Position numbers and translations under genes: made by a program | Source: Leucaena leucocephala | Lineage: Eukaryota > Streptophyta > Magnoliopsida > Fabales > Fabaceae | DNA: 64,000 bases | Assembly: GCA_037074615.1 (NCBI GenBank) | Contig: CM073547.1 | Location: 1,798,001-1,862,000, forward strand | Reading direction: 5' to 3' | Notes under the pieces: generated by a model | What the model was told of the DNA's origin: nothing | Database searches by the model: none | Seen by the model: the letters and a program-made list of their open reading frames with translations, nothing else | In this document: positions 12,608-25,200 of the stretch, piece after piece | Position numbering within the stretch: position 1 is the stretch's first letter | Layout of the letters: every line of letters starts with the position of its first letter

Positions 12608-13240
12608 GATTATTTGGTTAGGGGGTTTTGAAGGGGAGAGGAGAAGAGAAAAGCTATAAATGTGTTTAGTTAAAAAAAATAGAGGAGAAAGAAGAATTTT
12701 ATATTCTTATATGTTCTCTTTTTTCCCTTCTCTCCTCTTTAAAAGTATGAATTTTTAGAAAAGAGGTAATTTTATTATTTAATTTTGACTAAATTATCTT
12801 TTATATATTTTTAATATTATAATTTTATCTTTAATTTTTTTTTCTCACATATAATTTTTATTTTAATTGTTAAAGTTTAATAAATATAATAAATAATTTA
12901 TATATTATATTAAAATATATAATAATTATAAAATTAATTAAAAACAAAATTAAAATTTTATCGTATTTTTTATTTTTTTTAATTTTATTATATATATAAA
13001 TAACATAAAAAAATTAATATTCATAAATTAAAAAAATAATTTTAATATAAATATTATAAATAAAGAATAAATAAATTTAAATAAAGAGATAAGGGTATAT
13101 TTGACAACTTTTAATTAACTCCTCTCCCCTCCCCTCCCCTCTCTTTCTGAATCAAATAAAAAATATCATTAATTAATCTCTCATACACTTTTTTAAATTA
13201 ACTTAACATACTTTTTTAAAGTGAACCAAACAATACCTTA
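12608..13240. mobile_element. MITE-like element with terminal inverted repeats
   Basis: The left end reads TATTTGGTTAGG and the right end has the reverse complement form AACCAAACAATA. Inside these, purine-rich GGGGAGAGGAGAAGAG on the left mirrors pyrimidine-rich CCCTCCCCTCTC on the right. The interior of about 600 bp is AT-rich and non-coding. This is the form of a non-autonomous DNA transposon. The superfamily is not assigned. Confidence 0.5.
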
Positions 13241-13826
13241 TAAATATTTATGGTTATTTATTTATAAATTTTTTAGAACTATAATTTGAACTAAATATCC
13301 TTTTAAAATGAAAGTTTTGTTCAAATCCAAACACCTGCCTAGTTGGTTAAAAATTATGCTGAAACATTTACTTATATTCGAATTGGAAGAAAATTAAGGA
13401 GAAAAAAATACTTAAAAAAAACTCTTAAAAATATTAAAAATTTCTACCATCTGGGGTGGGGTGATGGAGAAATATTCTCTAACTTTTTTTCTCTGTTTAA
13501 ACATACCCTTAAAATAAACGATCCCTTTCGTATAACACATGTGTTTTGCCATCCAGTATAACACCATTACATACACTTAAAAAGTTCTCTCATGTTAGTA
13601 AAGAATTAAATATATTATCAATGATCTTATAATCTAATAGTATAATTTTTTTTATAAATATAAAATAATTAGTTTAATTTTACTTATAATTTATAATATT
13701 AATTCATTAGTGCTCGCTATTTTAATTTAAAAAAAATAGTAGTAATATACAATCTACTCCGTCAATACAATATATAAAAAACATAAATTTTACATTTTAT
13801 TAACAATACGTGTTATTTTAAAAATA

Positions 13827-14062
13827 TTTTTTTTGTATAAATTTTTTTAGAAAAGGGTTAAGTTTATCTACGATTTAAAGGTAGGGCGAAGTCTTTTTTT
13901 CCTAGATAATACTAATATCGAGTAAGGTAAACTGTTTAATACCTTCAGGTATACATTTAGACACCCAGGAGTTAGGATATTTTCTCAAGTATCGTAACTA
14001 GAATCACAATAAAATAATATTTTCTAAATATCAAATATATTTTAAATAGTTATATGTCTAAT
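13827..14062 (-). repeat. SINE-like repeat, copy 1
   Basis: This shares its whole length with copy 2 (14177-14417): an oligo-T run followed by GTATAAATTTTTTTAG, then AAAGGTAGGGCGAAGTCT, GATAATACTAATATCGAG and CATAATAAAATAATATT-type blocks. In element orientation (minus) it ends in an A-rich tail. It is non-coding. Confidence 0.65.
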
Positions 14063-14176
14063 CTTTTGTCAGTTGAATTATATTAAATTCTAAGTAAATA
14101 CAAAGCTATCCTTATTTTGTTGTGGAACAATAGCTAAAGTAATTAATCCAGAAGGGTTCGAAACTAACCGAGACCT

Positions 14177-14417
14177 TTTTTTTTTTGGTATAAATTTTTT
14201 TAAAAAGAGGTTGGGCTCACTCACAATCTAAAGGTAGGGCGAAGTCTCCCTTTCTCTTAAACGATACTAATGTCAAGCAGGATGAGTTGTCTAATACCCT
14301 TAGACATAAACATAAATACTTAACAGTTACGATATCTCCCAAAATACCATGACTAGAATCATAATAAAATAATATTTCTAAAAATTCGAACACACAAGAA
14401 AGTAGTATGTCTAACCT
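14177..14417 (-). repeat. SINE-like repeat, copy 2, with 7-bp target-site duplication
   Basis: Homologous to copies at 13827, 16284, 43705 and 45061. On the minus strand it ends TTTATACC followed by an A run. It is flanked by the direct repeat GAGACCT at 14170-14176 and 14418-14424. The minus strand contains GTGTTCGAA near its start, resembling the core of a polymerase III box B, which would fit a tRNA-derived SINE. Confidence 0.65.
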
Positions 14418-14844
14418 GAGACCTAAAGAAAGACCAAGCCTGCAAGGCAGTGGGCCTTCAAATAGCAATGCTAATAGGTCATATATTCATAATAATTAAT
14501 AAAATTAAACAATATTAGAGAACAAAAAACAAAATATTTGTGAGCACGCTTGATCGAATCAATCATTTGCACAGAGTAATTCGCGAATTCTTAGAAGCAC
14601 ACGTCCAGCATACAGCAGCAACATAGAGCAGCACAACTGCACCAAATTTGCAAATATAATAATGATCAAACAGAAGTGGAATAAAGAAAGTACAATTTTG
14701 AAATAATTTCGTAATATTTAGTATTATCATTTAATATTTAATTTAATAGTAATTCTTTTTAATATTTAATACCCTACATACAAAAATATCATCATAAATG
14801 GCTTTAAGAAACTAACATTGTTCCTGGGAATACTTAAAATTATT

Positions 14845-15558
14845 TTAAAACTTTAAGAGTCTGCATGTATGTAAAATTAAACTAAAAATAAAGAGGAGAG
14901 TGATTTTAAAAGAAAATGACGAAATCCCTGATCTACCGAAAAGACAGGCAGAATCAGAAGTAACGCGGCAAAATGCAGCCAAGAAAGCGCGAACATCGCG
15001 CCTAACAAGGTGAGCACCTCCTGCGCACGACAATCACCGGCGGTGACCGGATAGCACTGAATCACGAAGAACACAAAGATCAGCAGAGAAGAAAAAGAAG
15101 AAGGGCTTACCATCCTGCCAAGCAATCATCGGAAGAATTATCTTTTCTCGGCGGTGGCGGTTGTTGGGCATATTGAGGCCCATAGCACGGCGGTGGATAT
15201 CCTTGGGCACCAGGATACGGCGGGGGAGGATATCCTTGCGGTGGATATCCCTGAGGCGGATATCCCTGCGGTGGATAATTCTGCGGTGAATACCCCGGCG
15301 GTGGATATCCCTGCGGTGGATACCCCGGCGGAGGATAACCGTCCTTTGGAGCCGTCTCCGGCGGTGGATATCCTGCAGATTCAGACAATTCAAAATCACA
15401 ATGAGATTAGAAATTCCTATAATGTTGGCATCATCGTCAAGAATATCACGAGCCTTGACGATGATCAAATGGTATGGAGAGAAAAGTGCTGGATGAGAAG
15501 GACCTTGCGGTGGTGGAACTCCGACTGGTTGCTGCGGGTGTTGATTATGGTCAGTCAT
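14845..15558 (-). CDS. GYPPQ-repeat CYSTM (WINDHOSE-like) protein, divergent C-terminus
   Basis: Exon 1 (15558-15504) encodes MTDHNQHPQQPVGVPPPQ plus the first base of a glycine codon. Exon 2 (15372-15111) completes GYPPPETAPKDGYPPPG and continues through many GYPPQGYPP units to KDNSSDDCLAG, followed by donor GTAAGC. This matches small plant CYSTM proteins, tail-anchored and linked to stress or cell-size control, which normally end in a cysteine-rich membrane segment like CLAALCCCCLLDACF. The best third exon (15001-14845) gives FLAAFCRVTSDSACLF. It keeps the LAA, C and AC positions but has lost most cysteines and the stop. An alternative acceptor at 15020 gives only WRCSPC and a stop. The family call is fair, but the exact 3' end is uncertain and the gene may be degenerating. 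Confidence 0.6.
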
Positions 15559-16283
15559 TGAGGCTTGTTGATAAGAGGAAGATGAAGGAAATTAGGTGAA
15601 TATAGCTGTCTATTCTCTGGTTTTATAAATCCGAAGAGAGAAACCGATCCAAAATTTGTAAGATTAATTCGATTGGAGAAAGATGAAGGTTCGTGATTTG
15701 ATTCCTCACAAGAATGGATGACAGTTGCAATTTTCTCGCTGGGTTTGCAAACGATGCCTTCCTTTCGTAATTGACTTCTTTACGATTTAGAGCGACAGAC
15801 TCAATGAAATTCTCTTTTGTAAAACAATTTTACTCACGTAATTAATGTAAGTTTTTAGTTAAAATGTATAAATAGTACTATCACTCGAAAATTCGTAGGC
15901 TAAAATAAGAAAATGATTTTTTTTTAAAAAAAAAGCTCATTTATTGTTTTCAAAGCGGTGATGGGAAGTTTTTTTAAAAAATATTAGCATTAACAATACA
16001 ATAATTAGATTAAATAATAAGGATGGGCTCTCATGCTACCAAAATGAGACCCACGCATCGATTAGCTCCCATGCGTGATTCGTCTGACTGGCCTGGCTAA
16101 AACGTTTCTCTACTTCACAATTCTCACCCTTCAAATTGGGTCCTTGTCAACGTGATATCCACTTAATCGTAATAATTAACAAACGTTAATTTATGATGTT
16201 ATAAAAAAACTACGTTCAATTATGCTTGAACGCATGAGCAGTAAATGGGACGGACTGTAAATTCGTTGGTAATATATATATTT

Positions 16284-16519
16284 ATATATATATTTTTTAA
16301 AGGAATTGGGTTTATCCATAATTTAAAAATAGAGTAAAATATCACTTCTCCCTATATAATACTAATGTTAGACAGGATAATTCATCTATTACCCTAAAAA
16401 ATAAATATAAATATCTAAAAATTAAGATATCTCTTTAAATATTATAACTAAAATTATAATAAAATAATATTTTTTAATAATCAAATATACTTTAAATAGT
16501 CATACTATAATATATATTT
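16284..16519 (-). mobile_element. SINE-like repeat, copy 3, with 19-bp target-site duplication
   Basis: The body matches the other copies (TTGGGTTTATCC, ATAATACTAATGTTAGACAG, AAATAATATTTTTTAA). It is flanked by a perfect 19-bp direct repeat, GTTGGTAATATATATATTT, at 16265-16283 and 16520-16538. Long, perfect duplications of this sort result from target-primed retroposition, so this copy marks a clean insertion. Confidence 0.75.
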
Positions 16520-18120
16520 GTTGGTAATATATATATTTTAATACAAATCGACCGTGAAATGATGTGACCATGGAAATGCCCAATTAACGTTTTTAAGCAG
16601 AATATTAAGACAAAAAGAAAAATGATAAATTTTTTTAAAAAAATAATAAATATTAAAATAAGATTTTATATTAATAATACTTGATCTATTGTTAGTAATA
16701 ATCATACTTTAAAATTTATCATTTTTATAATATTTTCTATCATTTTTCTTATAAAAATGCATGAATTTTGGGTCTTTTTTTAAATTTAGATACAAATAAT
16801 TTTTTCCCATCTCAACAAGTATATTTATTTATATTTAAATTTGGGTTATTCTCTTTACAAAGATAAAGCCTCATATTATCTCAACCTACAATTTATTTTT
16901 TATTTTCTGTATTTAACTATATTAACTCAAAATAATTTTTTATAAAATTATAAAGATAAAATATTATGATTTAGAAATATTGAGACTAAAACTTAGATTA
17001 GATGAAAACGGTGAGCACGAGTAATAATATTATCCTATAATCTATGATCATCGCTGGAGCAATTTACTATACTAGACGGGAACTTCAATCTACTTCTTTG
17101 AAATTTGAATATCAATTGGGTCCTGGTAACACCCTGTTCCTCTAAAATGAGACTCTCTTATGATTATTAATCAATTGACCAATCCCATAGAATGAGCATA
17201 TGGCCTGTCAGATGGTCAGGCATTATTTTGACCAGTTTTCCAATTTTTAAAAGCAGTGTTTTCCTCAACAAAAAAAAAGAATTCCTATAGTTTCAACAAA
17301 CATATGATTTCGTATTTCATATGATTTAATAAATAATTGGGGAACACAATTTTCGGTTGGGTTACTCGCAAAAGAGGATTCGACACACGGACAGAGAAAA
17401 TCTGGATATCGCCGACTTTTCACGAAGATCACAAGGTGAGATCCATCGCTCTTGTAAAGTATAGTTATCTGTTTCCGCCTTGAAGACCCAATTGAAATAA
17501 AAATGAACTAAATAAAAGGGGAGAATTACACATAAGGACCGATATCAATTGGTAATTAGACGATGGAACAAAGAGGGTGAGCGGGGTAATCTAGTATTTT
17601 ACCATTTAATACCGTTCCTTTCTCGCCCTTCCATGTAATTTTCCTATAATAAAAATAACTAAGACTAGGAAAGTGAAAATAAATTAACTATTAACTAAAT
17701 GTCTAGACTAATAGCTGCAACTATTTAAATATAAGATTTTAAATTAAAATATATAAATATAAAAAAATACTTTAAAAAAATCATCCACAATTAGATTACA
17801 TAATGCTTAAACAAGATACAGTAAGATAAGCATATAGTAAAAAAGAGTTTGTCTAGTTAGTAGTTTATACTCCAATTTATGGTTTTTTTTTAGGCTAGAG
17901 TGCCGTGAGCGGTGTGACTAACTCAAATCAATTTGTTTTTTCTTAGAAAATAAAATGACTAAATAATAGCCCATGAAATAGCGACCGAGAAATCAGCACC
18001 TCACCTCTCATTAGCATTAATACACTTCACTCTAACCTCCCACTTTCTCTTCTTCTCTTCCCCTCTGTCTTGTCTCTGCTTCACAGCCAGCTCCTCACTC
18101 CTCATTTCTGTTCTCAAACC

Positions 18121-18123
18121 ACC

Positions 18124-18160
<37 letters not shown>
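18121..18160 (+). repeat. (CT)n microsatellite in the cyclin 5' leader
   Basis: A run of about 15 CT units lies roughly 200 bp upstream of the cyclin ATG, in a pyrimidine-rich stretch that probably belongs to the 5' UTR or core promoter. Such CT tracts are common in plant leaders. Confidence 0.8.
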
Positions 18161-18161
<1 letters not shown>

Positions 18162-18357
18162 CTCACCCGCAGAAGCATAATTGCATCCAAACTAACAGAC
18201 AAAACCAGAACACTTCCCAGTTCACACCCACACAAATCTTCCATACATCTTTTGAACAATGTCAATCCCAGGCCCTTGATTCCCAGCATGACCCAACCAT
18301 CATTACTGTTGAGAGTAGGGACCCGGCTTTCGAACTCCTTCACCATCCACCTTCACA

Positions 18358-20099
18358 ATGTCTTGCTTGCCGGCCGATGCTTTTGCAGCCGGTAACTTGC
18401 TCTGCAGTGAGGATGCCGATGAAGTGATCTCCGGCGAAAACCACCCGTCGTCGTCATACTTGCCGTCGTATTCACCGCCTTCCGACGACGCAACCATCGG
18501 CGGACTCATCGACGTCGAGGCACATCACATGCCCGACCCAGATTACCTACGGCGGTGCCGTTATCGTTTAATCGACGTAACCGCTCGCCAAGACTCCATC
18601 AACTGGATCTTGAAGGTGCGTATCAACGCGCCTAACGTGCCAGTTACATATTGTTTTGTTTTTCTGCCAGAACATACATAACGTATTTGAGCAATAGTAT
18701 GTTGCATTTTTTATTCGATTTGTCTCTCGATCTGTGGGAAATGCAGGTTCACGCACATTACGAGTTTCAACCGGTAACGGCGTTCCTCTCTGTCAACTAC
18801 TTCGATCGTTTTCTCTCATGCTCTCCACTTCCGGTACCTCCCACGCGTCTCTTCTATCTAAGAAAATCGAGGTTCTTCTGGAAAATATCAGATTTCCCTC
18901 GAAAATGTTTGACTTGATTTCTTGTTATTCGCAGCAAAATAGTCAATGGGAGTATCATCTGATATCATTGGCATGCTTGTCCTTGGCGGCGAAAATGGAG
19001 GAACCTGAAGTGCCTCTGTTACCGGACCTTCAATTAGTGGATCCCAGATTTGTATTCGAACCCAAGACGATTCAAAGAATGGAGCTCTTTGTCATGACCA
19101 AGCTATGCTGGAGATTACGCTCCATAACACCCTTCGATTATCTCCATTACTTCATCTCTAAGCTCCCTTGCTCCTCCGATCCGCAACCCGAATTCATAAC
19201 CCGGTTCTTAACCCATGCTTCCCATATCATCCTCAGCACCACCCTTGGTACCATACACCTGACTCAACTTAACGGATTTCTCGTTCGGTTCCTTTTATTT
19301 ATAATTTACCTAACTTATTGTTCCGATCTCTGCGAATAACATTTCAGTGATCGATTTCCTGGGTTTTACGCCGTCGACCATAGCGGCGGCCGCCGTTCTC
19401 TGTTCAGCTGGCCAGGGCAAATCGCCACCGTTCTTTCATGATGGAGTAAACAAAGTACCGCATATTCTTTAGTCGTGAACATAAATTATTCATAATCTTG
19501 CTTTACCCTTTTACATATTACTCTTGTGCTACAATGAATCTCACATCTTTAATAATTCGAAAAGGTAAATGTTAGAGGAGAACGAGGAGCGTAATTGCTA
19601 AACGTGTATGTGACCTTGAAAACGACTTGTTTTAATGACTCAGCGGCATTGTGTTTGAGGCTGTTTTGGGTATAACGTAGATTAAGGATTTAGATTAGGA
19701 AAAAATATTAGACAAAAAAAATGGTTTAAAAGATTGAATATTTGGTGGGTTCCCCGAAAAGAAAAAATCGAAGAAAGTAAGAAGCATGGAAAGGAGTGTG
19801 TGTGTGGGTGACAAAATTTGGTGTCTTTATTTATTGAAAGAAGCTTTCTTCTTCGGGTACAGGAAATGGTGAGAAGCTGTCGACAACTAATGGAGGATTA
19901 CGTGGTGGACACGTGTCCCTTTGCTGGCTATAAATGCCCTGGAGAAGAGCCGGAGCCGCCTTCTAGTCCAGTAGGCGTGCTCGACGCGGCTAGTTCATGT
20001 GTCAGTTGCGAGACTCGCTCCTCTGAGAACCCAGCGTCAACCAGCGAAGCCGAGCCGCCCAACAAGCGGACGCGATCCCCTGAGCCTAATGGGGTATAG
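18358..20099 (+). CDS. CYCD1: D-type cyclin (CYCD1-like)
   Basis: Five exons, 18358-18615, 18747-18833, 18935-19247, 19348-19454 and 19863-20099, join in phase to 333 residues. D cyclins activate CDKA to phosphorylate retinoblastoma-related protein and drive G1/S entry. Visible features: the Rb-binding LxCxE motif as LLCSE near residue 15, the cyclin box from SINWILKVHAHYEFQPVTAF through ACLSLAAKMEEPEVPLL and FVFEPKTIQRMELFVM, and a C-terminal cyclin fold with STIAAAAVLCSAG. The C-terminus (CPGEEPEPPSSPVG, then Ser/Thr/Pro/Glu-rich sequence) is PEST-like, as expected for an unstable cyclin. WRLRSITPFDY and the overall layout point to the CYCD1 subgroup. A fuller comparison could move it to another D subgroup. 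Confidence 0.92.
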
Positions 20100-20620
20100 A
20101 ACTACAACTGCTCTACAGTATCCTCATATCATCACCTTACAATCCGCCTCTCTCCATTTTCTTCTTCTTTTTAATATCTTTCATTAGTTATCTTACAGAA
20201 TGTTGTCTCTTTCTTTTTCAACCATTTTATAATTGCTCTCCCAAATTGGCCAAAAAATTGAAGTGTTAGGCTGTAAGCATGATGAATCCCTTATCGGAAT
20301 ACTTCTCATCTTTAATATAAAATTTAATTTATAAATTAATTTTAATAATAAATATAAAATATATTTTATTTTTTATTAATTTTTTAAAATTTTATATATT
20401 AACATTCTCTTAATCAAATAAAATAGGGGGAAAGACTAAAAAAAATAATTAAGATATTTTATAGAAAATATTTTATAATAATTAATTTTTTTAATCTAAT
20501 TAAATATATTTTATTTTAAAGATAGTATAATTAGCTCTTTAATAATATTTTATATATTAATAAAAAAAATGAGAGATATTAAAGGGAGGGGACAAACCGA
20601 ATGGACCAGTGGGGGGGAGG

Positions 20621-20870
20621 CACGTGTCCGACAGGGAGTGCTGTAAGTGGCTAAAGTAAAAAATATATCGGCAAATAAAAAGCTGGCACTTTGTCTTTCG
20701 TGGGTGGATCTATTGACAAGCTGGCACTTTGGTGGGCTAGAGGAAGTTCGGAGCGAAAGGATAAAAGTGTAAAATGGGAAGGGAGCAACGAGGTACACGT
20801 GGTTCCTCTTACAAGAACAGAGATTGGGTGGAGGAAGGTGACGTGGGGGTGATCAGAGAATGCCACGTCA
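20621..20870 (+). promoter_or_regulatory. Cluster of four ACGT-core (G-box/ABRE-type) motifs, orphan promoter
   Basis: Motifs are CACGTG at 20621, ACACGTGG at 20795, TGACGTGG at 20839-20846 and its exact reverse complement CCACGTCA at 20863-20870. ACGT-core sites bind plant bZIP and bHLH factors. About 195 bp downstream is a good TATA box, CTATATAA, at 21064-21071. The arrangement looks like an inducible plus-strand promoter, but no coding gene follows. Confidence 0.45.
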
Positions 20871-22054
20871 GGGATACGAAAGAGGTGGGAAAGGCGTTTT
20901 GGAGGGAAAGAATGGGAGCCGTTCAGGTGTAAGAATGAGGAAGAGGAGGCAAAGATATGATGATTTGACGAACGAGGAGAGTAAGGTCAAATCAAAGAAG
21001 GAGCATGTGCGGAAGAAACAAACCAACAAGGAGAAGAACATTAATAATTTACTTATTCCGCCTCTATATAAGTGTGGTACTCCATATATGATACACTTCC
21101 ATGGTATAAAACAAATAAATATAGATATAATTGATTTTATAATAAAAATTAAAACAAAATTAAATAATAATATATTAAATTAAATTGAATATTATAACAA
21201 CATCCAACAAAATATAAGGAAACAAGTTTCTGTCATGTATTTAATTATTATCTATAGAAGTAGAATTTTTAAGACAGTTATATATTCTTAAAACATGTAT
21301 TCATTTTAAAAAAAAATTGTACTTGTATTTAATTCCATTTAATTATTGAATATGTTTTCCAGTTTGCTGCAATTTATATTTTTATTCAATATTTGACCCC
21401 CATGTAATCCCTGTAACATTAGTTGAAATACAGCTCACAGATTGACTTTTCTATATCAAAAACAATTTTCAAAATTAAATATTTTAATTAAAAGTCTACG
21501 TTAACATTTGCAAAAGACACCTTTATTACTGTTTGTGCTATGTATAACAAACAAAAGTAATAATATATGATTAAATAAGGATTACATATCACTTAATATT
21601 CTAATTTTATTTTTCATTGTGTCTAGTATCTTAATATTATTTATAATATAATTTTATCTATAATTTTTTTAATTCTATATAATTTTATCTATAATATTTT
21701 AAATTTTGTGCAATTATTGATATTTGAGAAATAAGATTAAGTGTAAATTACACTAAATTAACAAAATTATGAGTAAAATTGTATTACAAATAAGATTATA
21801 ATATTATATATATATATATATATATATAATAAAATTAAGATATTGGATATTATATAACTTATTAAATAAATAAATAATATAATAAAAGAAAGAACAATAA
21901 TATTGGGACAGAAATGAGGCTGAAAACGGAGTGGGGTCTGCAGTAAACACTGCAACAGGCTTTTGGGTGGTGAATGGAGTAACCAGGAGAAACAGTCGAA
22001 GCATGAGACAAATCAGCATTAACTACTCTCATTTTTATTTATTTATTTATTTAT

Positions 22055-22228
22055 TTACAAAACCTCAGCTAAAGCCACAAGCAAGAAGTCCATAACTGCT
22101 CTTGCTTCTCTCCCTACTTCCATTGCTTGCTTCCATAGAATGAACCTGATAGCGAAGACATTAGGGTATTCTGATGAGGGGATTTCCTCGAACACATGGT
22201 GGGCAAATATGGTTGAGTCCTTGATGAG
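22055..22228 (-). pseudogene. Open segment resembling a repeat-protein exon relic
   Basis: After an AG on the minus strand, 57 codons run open to a TAA. They include STIFAHHVFEEIPSSEYPNV and FILWKQAMEVGREARAVMDF. The AHHVFEEIP stretch recalls pentatricopeptide repeats (ArrVFdEmP-type), but no second repeat is visible. The upstream part is in another frame. It may be a gene remnant or chance. Confidence 0.2.
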
Positions 22229-25200
22229 CTAGTTCTTGAGCCACAGGGATCCCTAAGGACGATTGGATCCCTAAAGCCACCACAAAAGCTTTATTCATAG
22301 ATAAGTTTAGAAACCAACGGTCTTACGCATTAAATGGGCCCCACACCCCAATTTTATGCACAATGGGCTTCATGTCTGATGCTAAATGAACTTACAAAGC
22401 CGCCATGTGTAGCTGTAATGTTTCACATAGTCCTCCCCAACCACCGCCACAGGCAGAAGTAGGGTTTTTGATGGTGAGACTCAGGAAGAATACCTCGTCG
22501 TTTTCAAAGTGACAGAGCTTCCGCTAACCTCTCCACAGCTCTTCTTGCTTCTCCCACGTATGCTTCCGCCACTTATCCTCTGCGATAAATATATATATAT
22601 ATATATATATATGTTCCATATACATAATATATACTTTCTGCATTAAGTACTGCTCTCTTCATTTACTTAATCTCTTGTTCAAATGATTACGCTTTCGGGG
22701 TAGCTTACGTTCTTGTCTGTCTCCATGTTCATGGCTAATAACATACGCTTCTTTTTGTGTTTATAAACTTTTAACAAAAGAGCTAATTAAGGTCTTTCAT
22801 AATCTTTATCCAATTATATAATTATATAAACGTCGATTAGGTTGTGTGTATTAATTACAGAGTTTTTATTTTGTTTTTCCTGATCTTTATTCAATCATAT
22901 CATCATACAATCGTGTGGAAAAAAGGAACTCTTCTTTATAATAAAATAATCATGAAAAAAGATACGTGATATTCAAAAGGAAAAAAAGATGTTCTCTACA
23001 AAAATGATTTACTTGCCTTTGGTGTAATTATTAAAGAGATTAGCAGATGAGGCAATAGAGAGAAGCCCATCAAGTCGCAGTCTTTGGTGGATTGGACTCA
23101 TGTTTTAGTGCTGATCATCATCCAAAATCCTTCTGCAAATTTCTCGGTTCTGTAGACGAAAACAGAGAAAAGAGAACTCTAGTTTTTTTATTGGTGAAAT
23201 TGGTTTGAACTCAAATTACGTGTTAACACATCATAATATACACAGTCGGAGAACGATGGGATGCTTAATTTGATGAAGGAACAAAATTAAATGCAAGTTG
23301 TTACTTGGCCAATTAATATAACCATGCCACCTAATTAATGAAATCAAATGCATGTTAGACACATGACATGTTTTATTTAAATTTGATGTATACTGCTAAA
23401 TATTATTAAAATAATTAAATTGACCCAAAAAGATTCAGAACATTTATTGGACTTCTATTCTGCACTTGTTGCTTGATCCAACGCGCTATATATATGTTAC
23501 GGATTTTCATGCTTTATAATGTAATCAAGTTTCAAAGCATGCATATGAACCTGAATCTGCATGGTTAATACCTCCTTTGCACCCTCGACTGCGACTGCGA
23601 CTAAATGTTCTCTCCAGTCTCTTGATTATTCTTCCACTCTATACTACTTTTAGTTGTCGGGCCTTTAATGCCACTTTGAAGATTTTGATCAGACCAATTG
23701 ACATAGATGCCACCTTAATAACTGTAGACACTGCGCATGAAGTGACTGCCATGTGGGATGTCACATTAGCCACGATGTAAGATCTGGATGCCTTGTTGGA
23801 TGCCACATGGGATGCCACTGATACTGATACAAAGGATGGGGATGGAAAAGGGATATAAATGAAGGGTGAGGGACCAAAATGAGGAAGGAGGGTGTGATGG
23901 TGTCCGAGTTCAGAGGTAGAATCATGTTCAATCGCCTTCCTTCCTTCCTCAGATCGTGGCTTCATGCACCTCCTTTTCTCTACATCCCCACCTTTCCCTT
24001 TCAATTCCCATAACCCTCTCTTTCTCCCCCGAAACTACTCAACATCTTATTATCCTATTGTTTGAGTTTAATCTTAATGTGACTGTAGGTATGTATATGT
24101 TTTCTCCAATTATATCCTGATAATCAAAACTAATCGGATATATATGGTTTATGTGATGAACAATCCTAAAAGATTAGCCTATTAGAAAGATGAGCTCCTT
24201 AAATTTATAAAGTATATTTCACTTGTGTGGCTCCCAGATGTAGGACTCAACAATGTCATGCATGCGTACGTGAAGTTAATTTATGTTAAGGAAGGATGCA
24301 TGTATGGATTAGCGTTAAGATTGAGGAAACGGCTTGTAGGGTAATCAAGAGAAAAGGAAGCAAGTGGCGTGGTGAAAGGGACGGTGGAGGTGACCAAGTC
24401 ATGATGAAGAGAGGAGATAATGGAAGTAGCTGAGAATAGGAATGGGCGATAGGGATAATAGGAACACCAATTTGAAGCTCATTATAAAATCCAATGAGTG
24501 GTCCAAGTGCTCATCTGAGCTGGAAATTTCGACTCCTAAACGACACATTCCGCCATTTGAGACAAATGATGTTATACATCATTCATTATTTGTCTCTCTC
24601 CCCATATTTCTATCTTCTTCTCTTTCCCACACTGCCTCTACACTCAATCATGCAAATAACACAGTCACAGTAAAAGAAAAAGGTGAAAGGTACAATATTT
24701 GTATTTGGGGCCTTCAATATATTGCAATGAGCTCCAAAAACTCTTTTGGGTATTCCTCCATTTAAGTAACTTCACATCAAATTATGCCTTATTTTCTCTT
24801 TAAAGATGCCAACCTATCTACAATTCCAACCTTCCCATGCACACCTGCATATGCTTTTAATATAAGCATTCATTCAACTCCGAAGATATGGCCTCATCAT
24901 GGTGAATAAAAATGGCAAAGGACACCTTTGGATGAGGTTGGGGATGTCTTTCTTGTCTTTTTGTCTCCCTTCCGAATTCCTTATATTTCTCCCTCCACCC
25001 TTCTTCCCATTCCTTTCTTAAAATTTTTAATAATGGAAGATAGAGTCCCCCCCCTTCCCAAAACCCCCCCTGTAATTTCTCTTCTTTAGGTGAATACATG
25101 CACTCGGTAAAATCTTCATCAAGCCAAACAAGTAATTTTTAGTTATAATTTCTGTAATTCATTGCATTTTAATATTCTTTTAAGCGTATGAATGAAAAGT

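Larger units (their letters stand above)
9191..14844. other. Repeat-rich intergenic region
   Basis: 5.6 kb of AT-rich DNA without a recognisable protein gene. It holds a GC-rich island at 10200-10350 of unknown nature, a U2-like snRNA relic with promoter element at 10919-11028, AT-rich repeat DNA at 11820-12600, a terminal-inverted-repeat element at about 12608-13240 and two SINE-like copies at 13827-14062 and 14177-14417. Short open frames here look random. Confidence 0.7.
15559..18357. other. Intergenic region upstream of CYSTM and cyclin genes
   Basis: The divergent upstream regions of the minus-strand CYSTM gene and the plus-strand cyclin gene lie here. A SINE-like copy occupies 16284-16519. 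A slightly GC-richer patch at 17340-17470 includes a donor-like CAAG|GTGAGA but has no coding potential. The rest is AT-rich and shows nothing I recognise. Confidence 0.6.

Noticed and set aside
15154..15561. 135-codon plus-strand open frame with VDIPAVD-type repeats
   Set aside because: It is the complementary reading of the GYPPQ repeats of the CYSTM gene.
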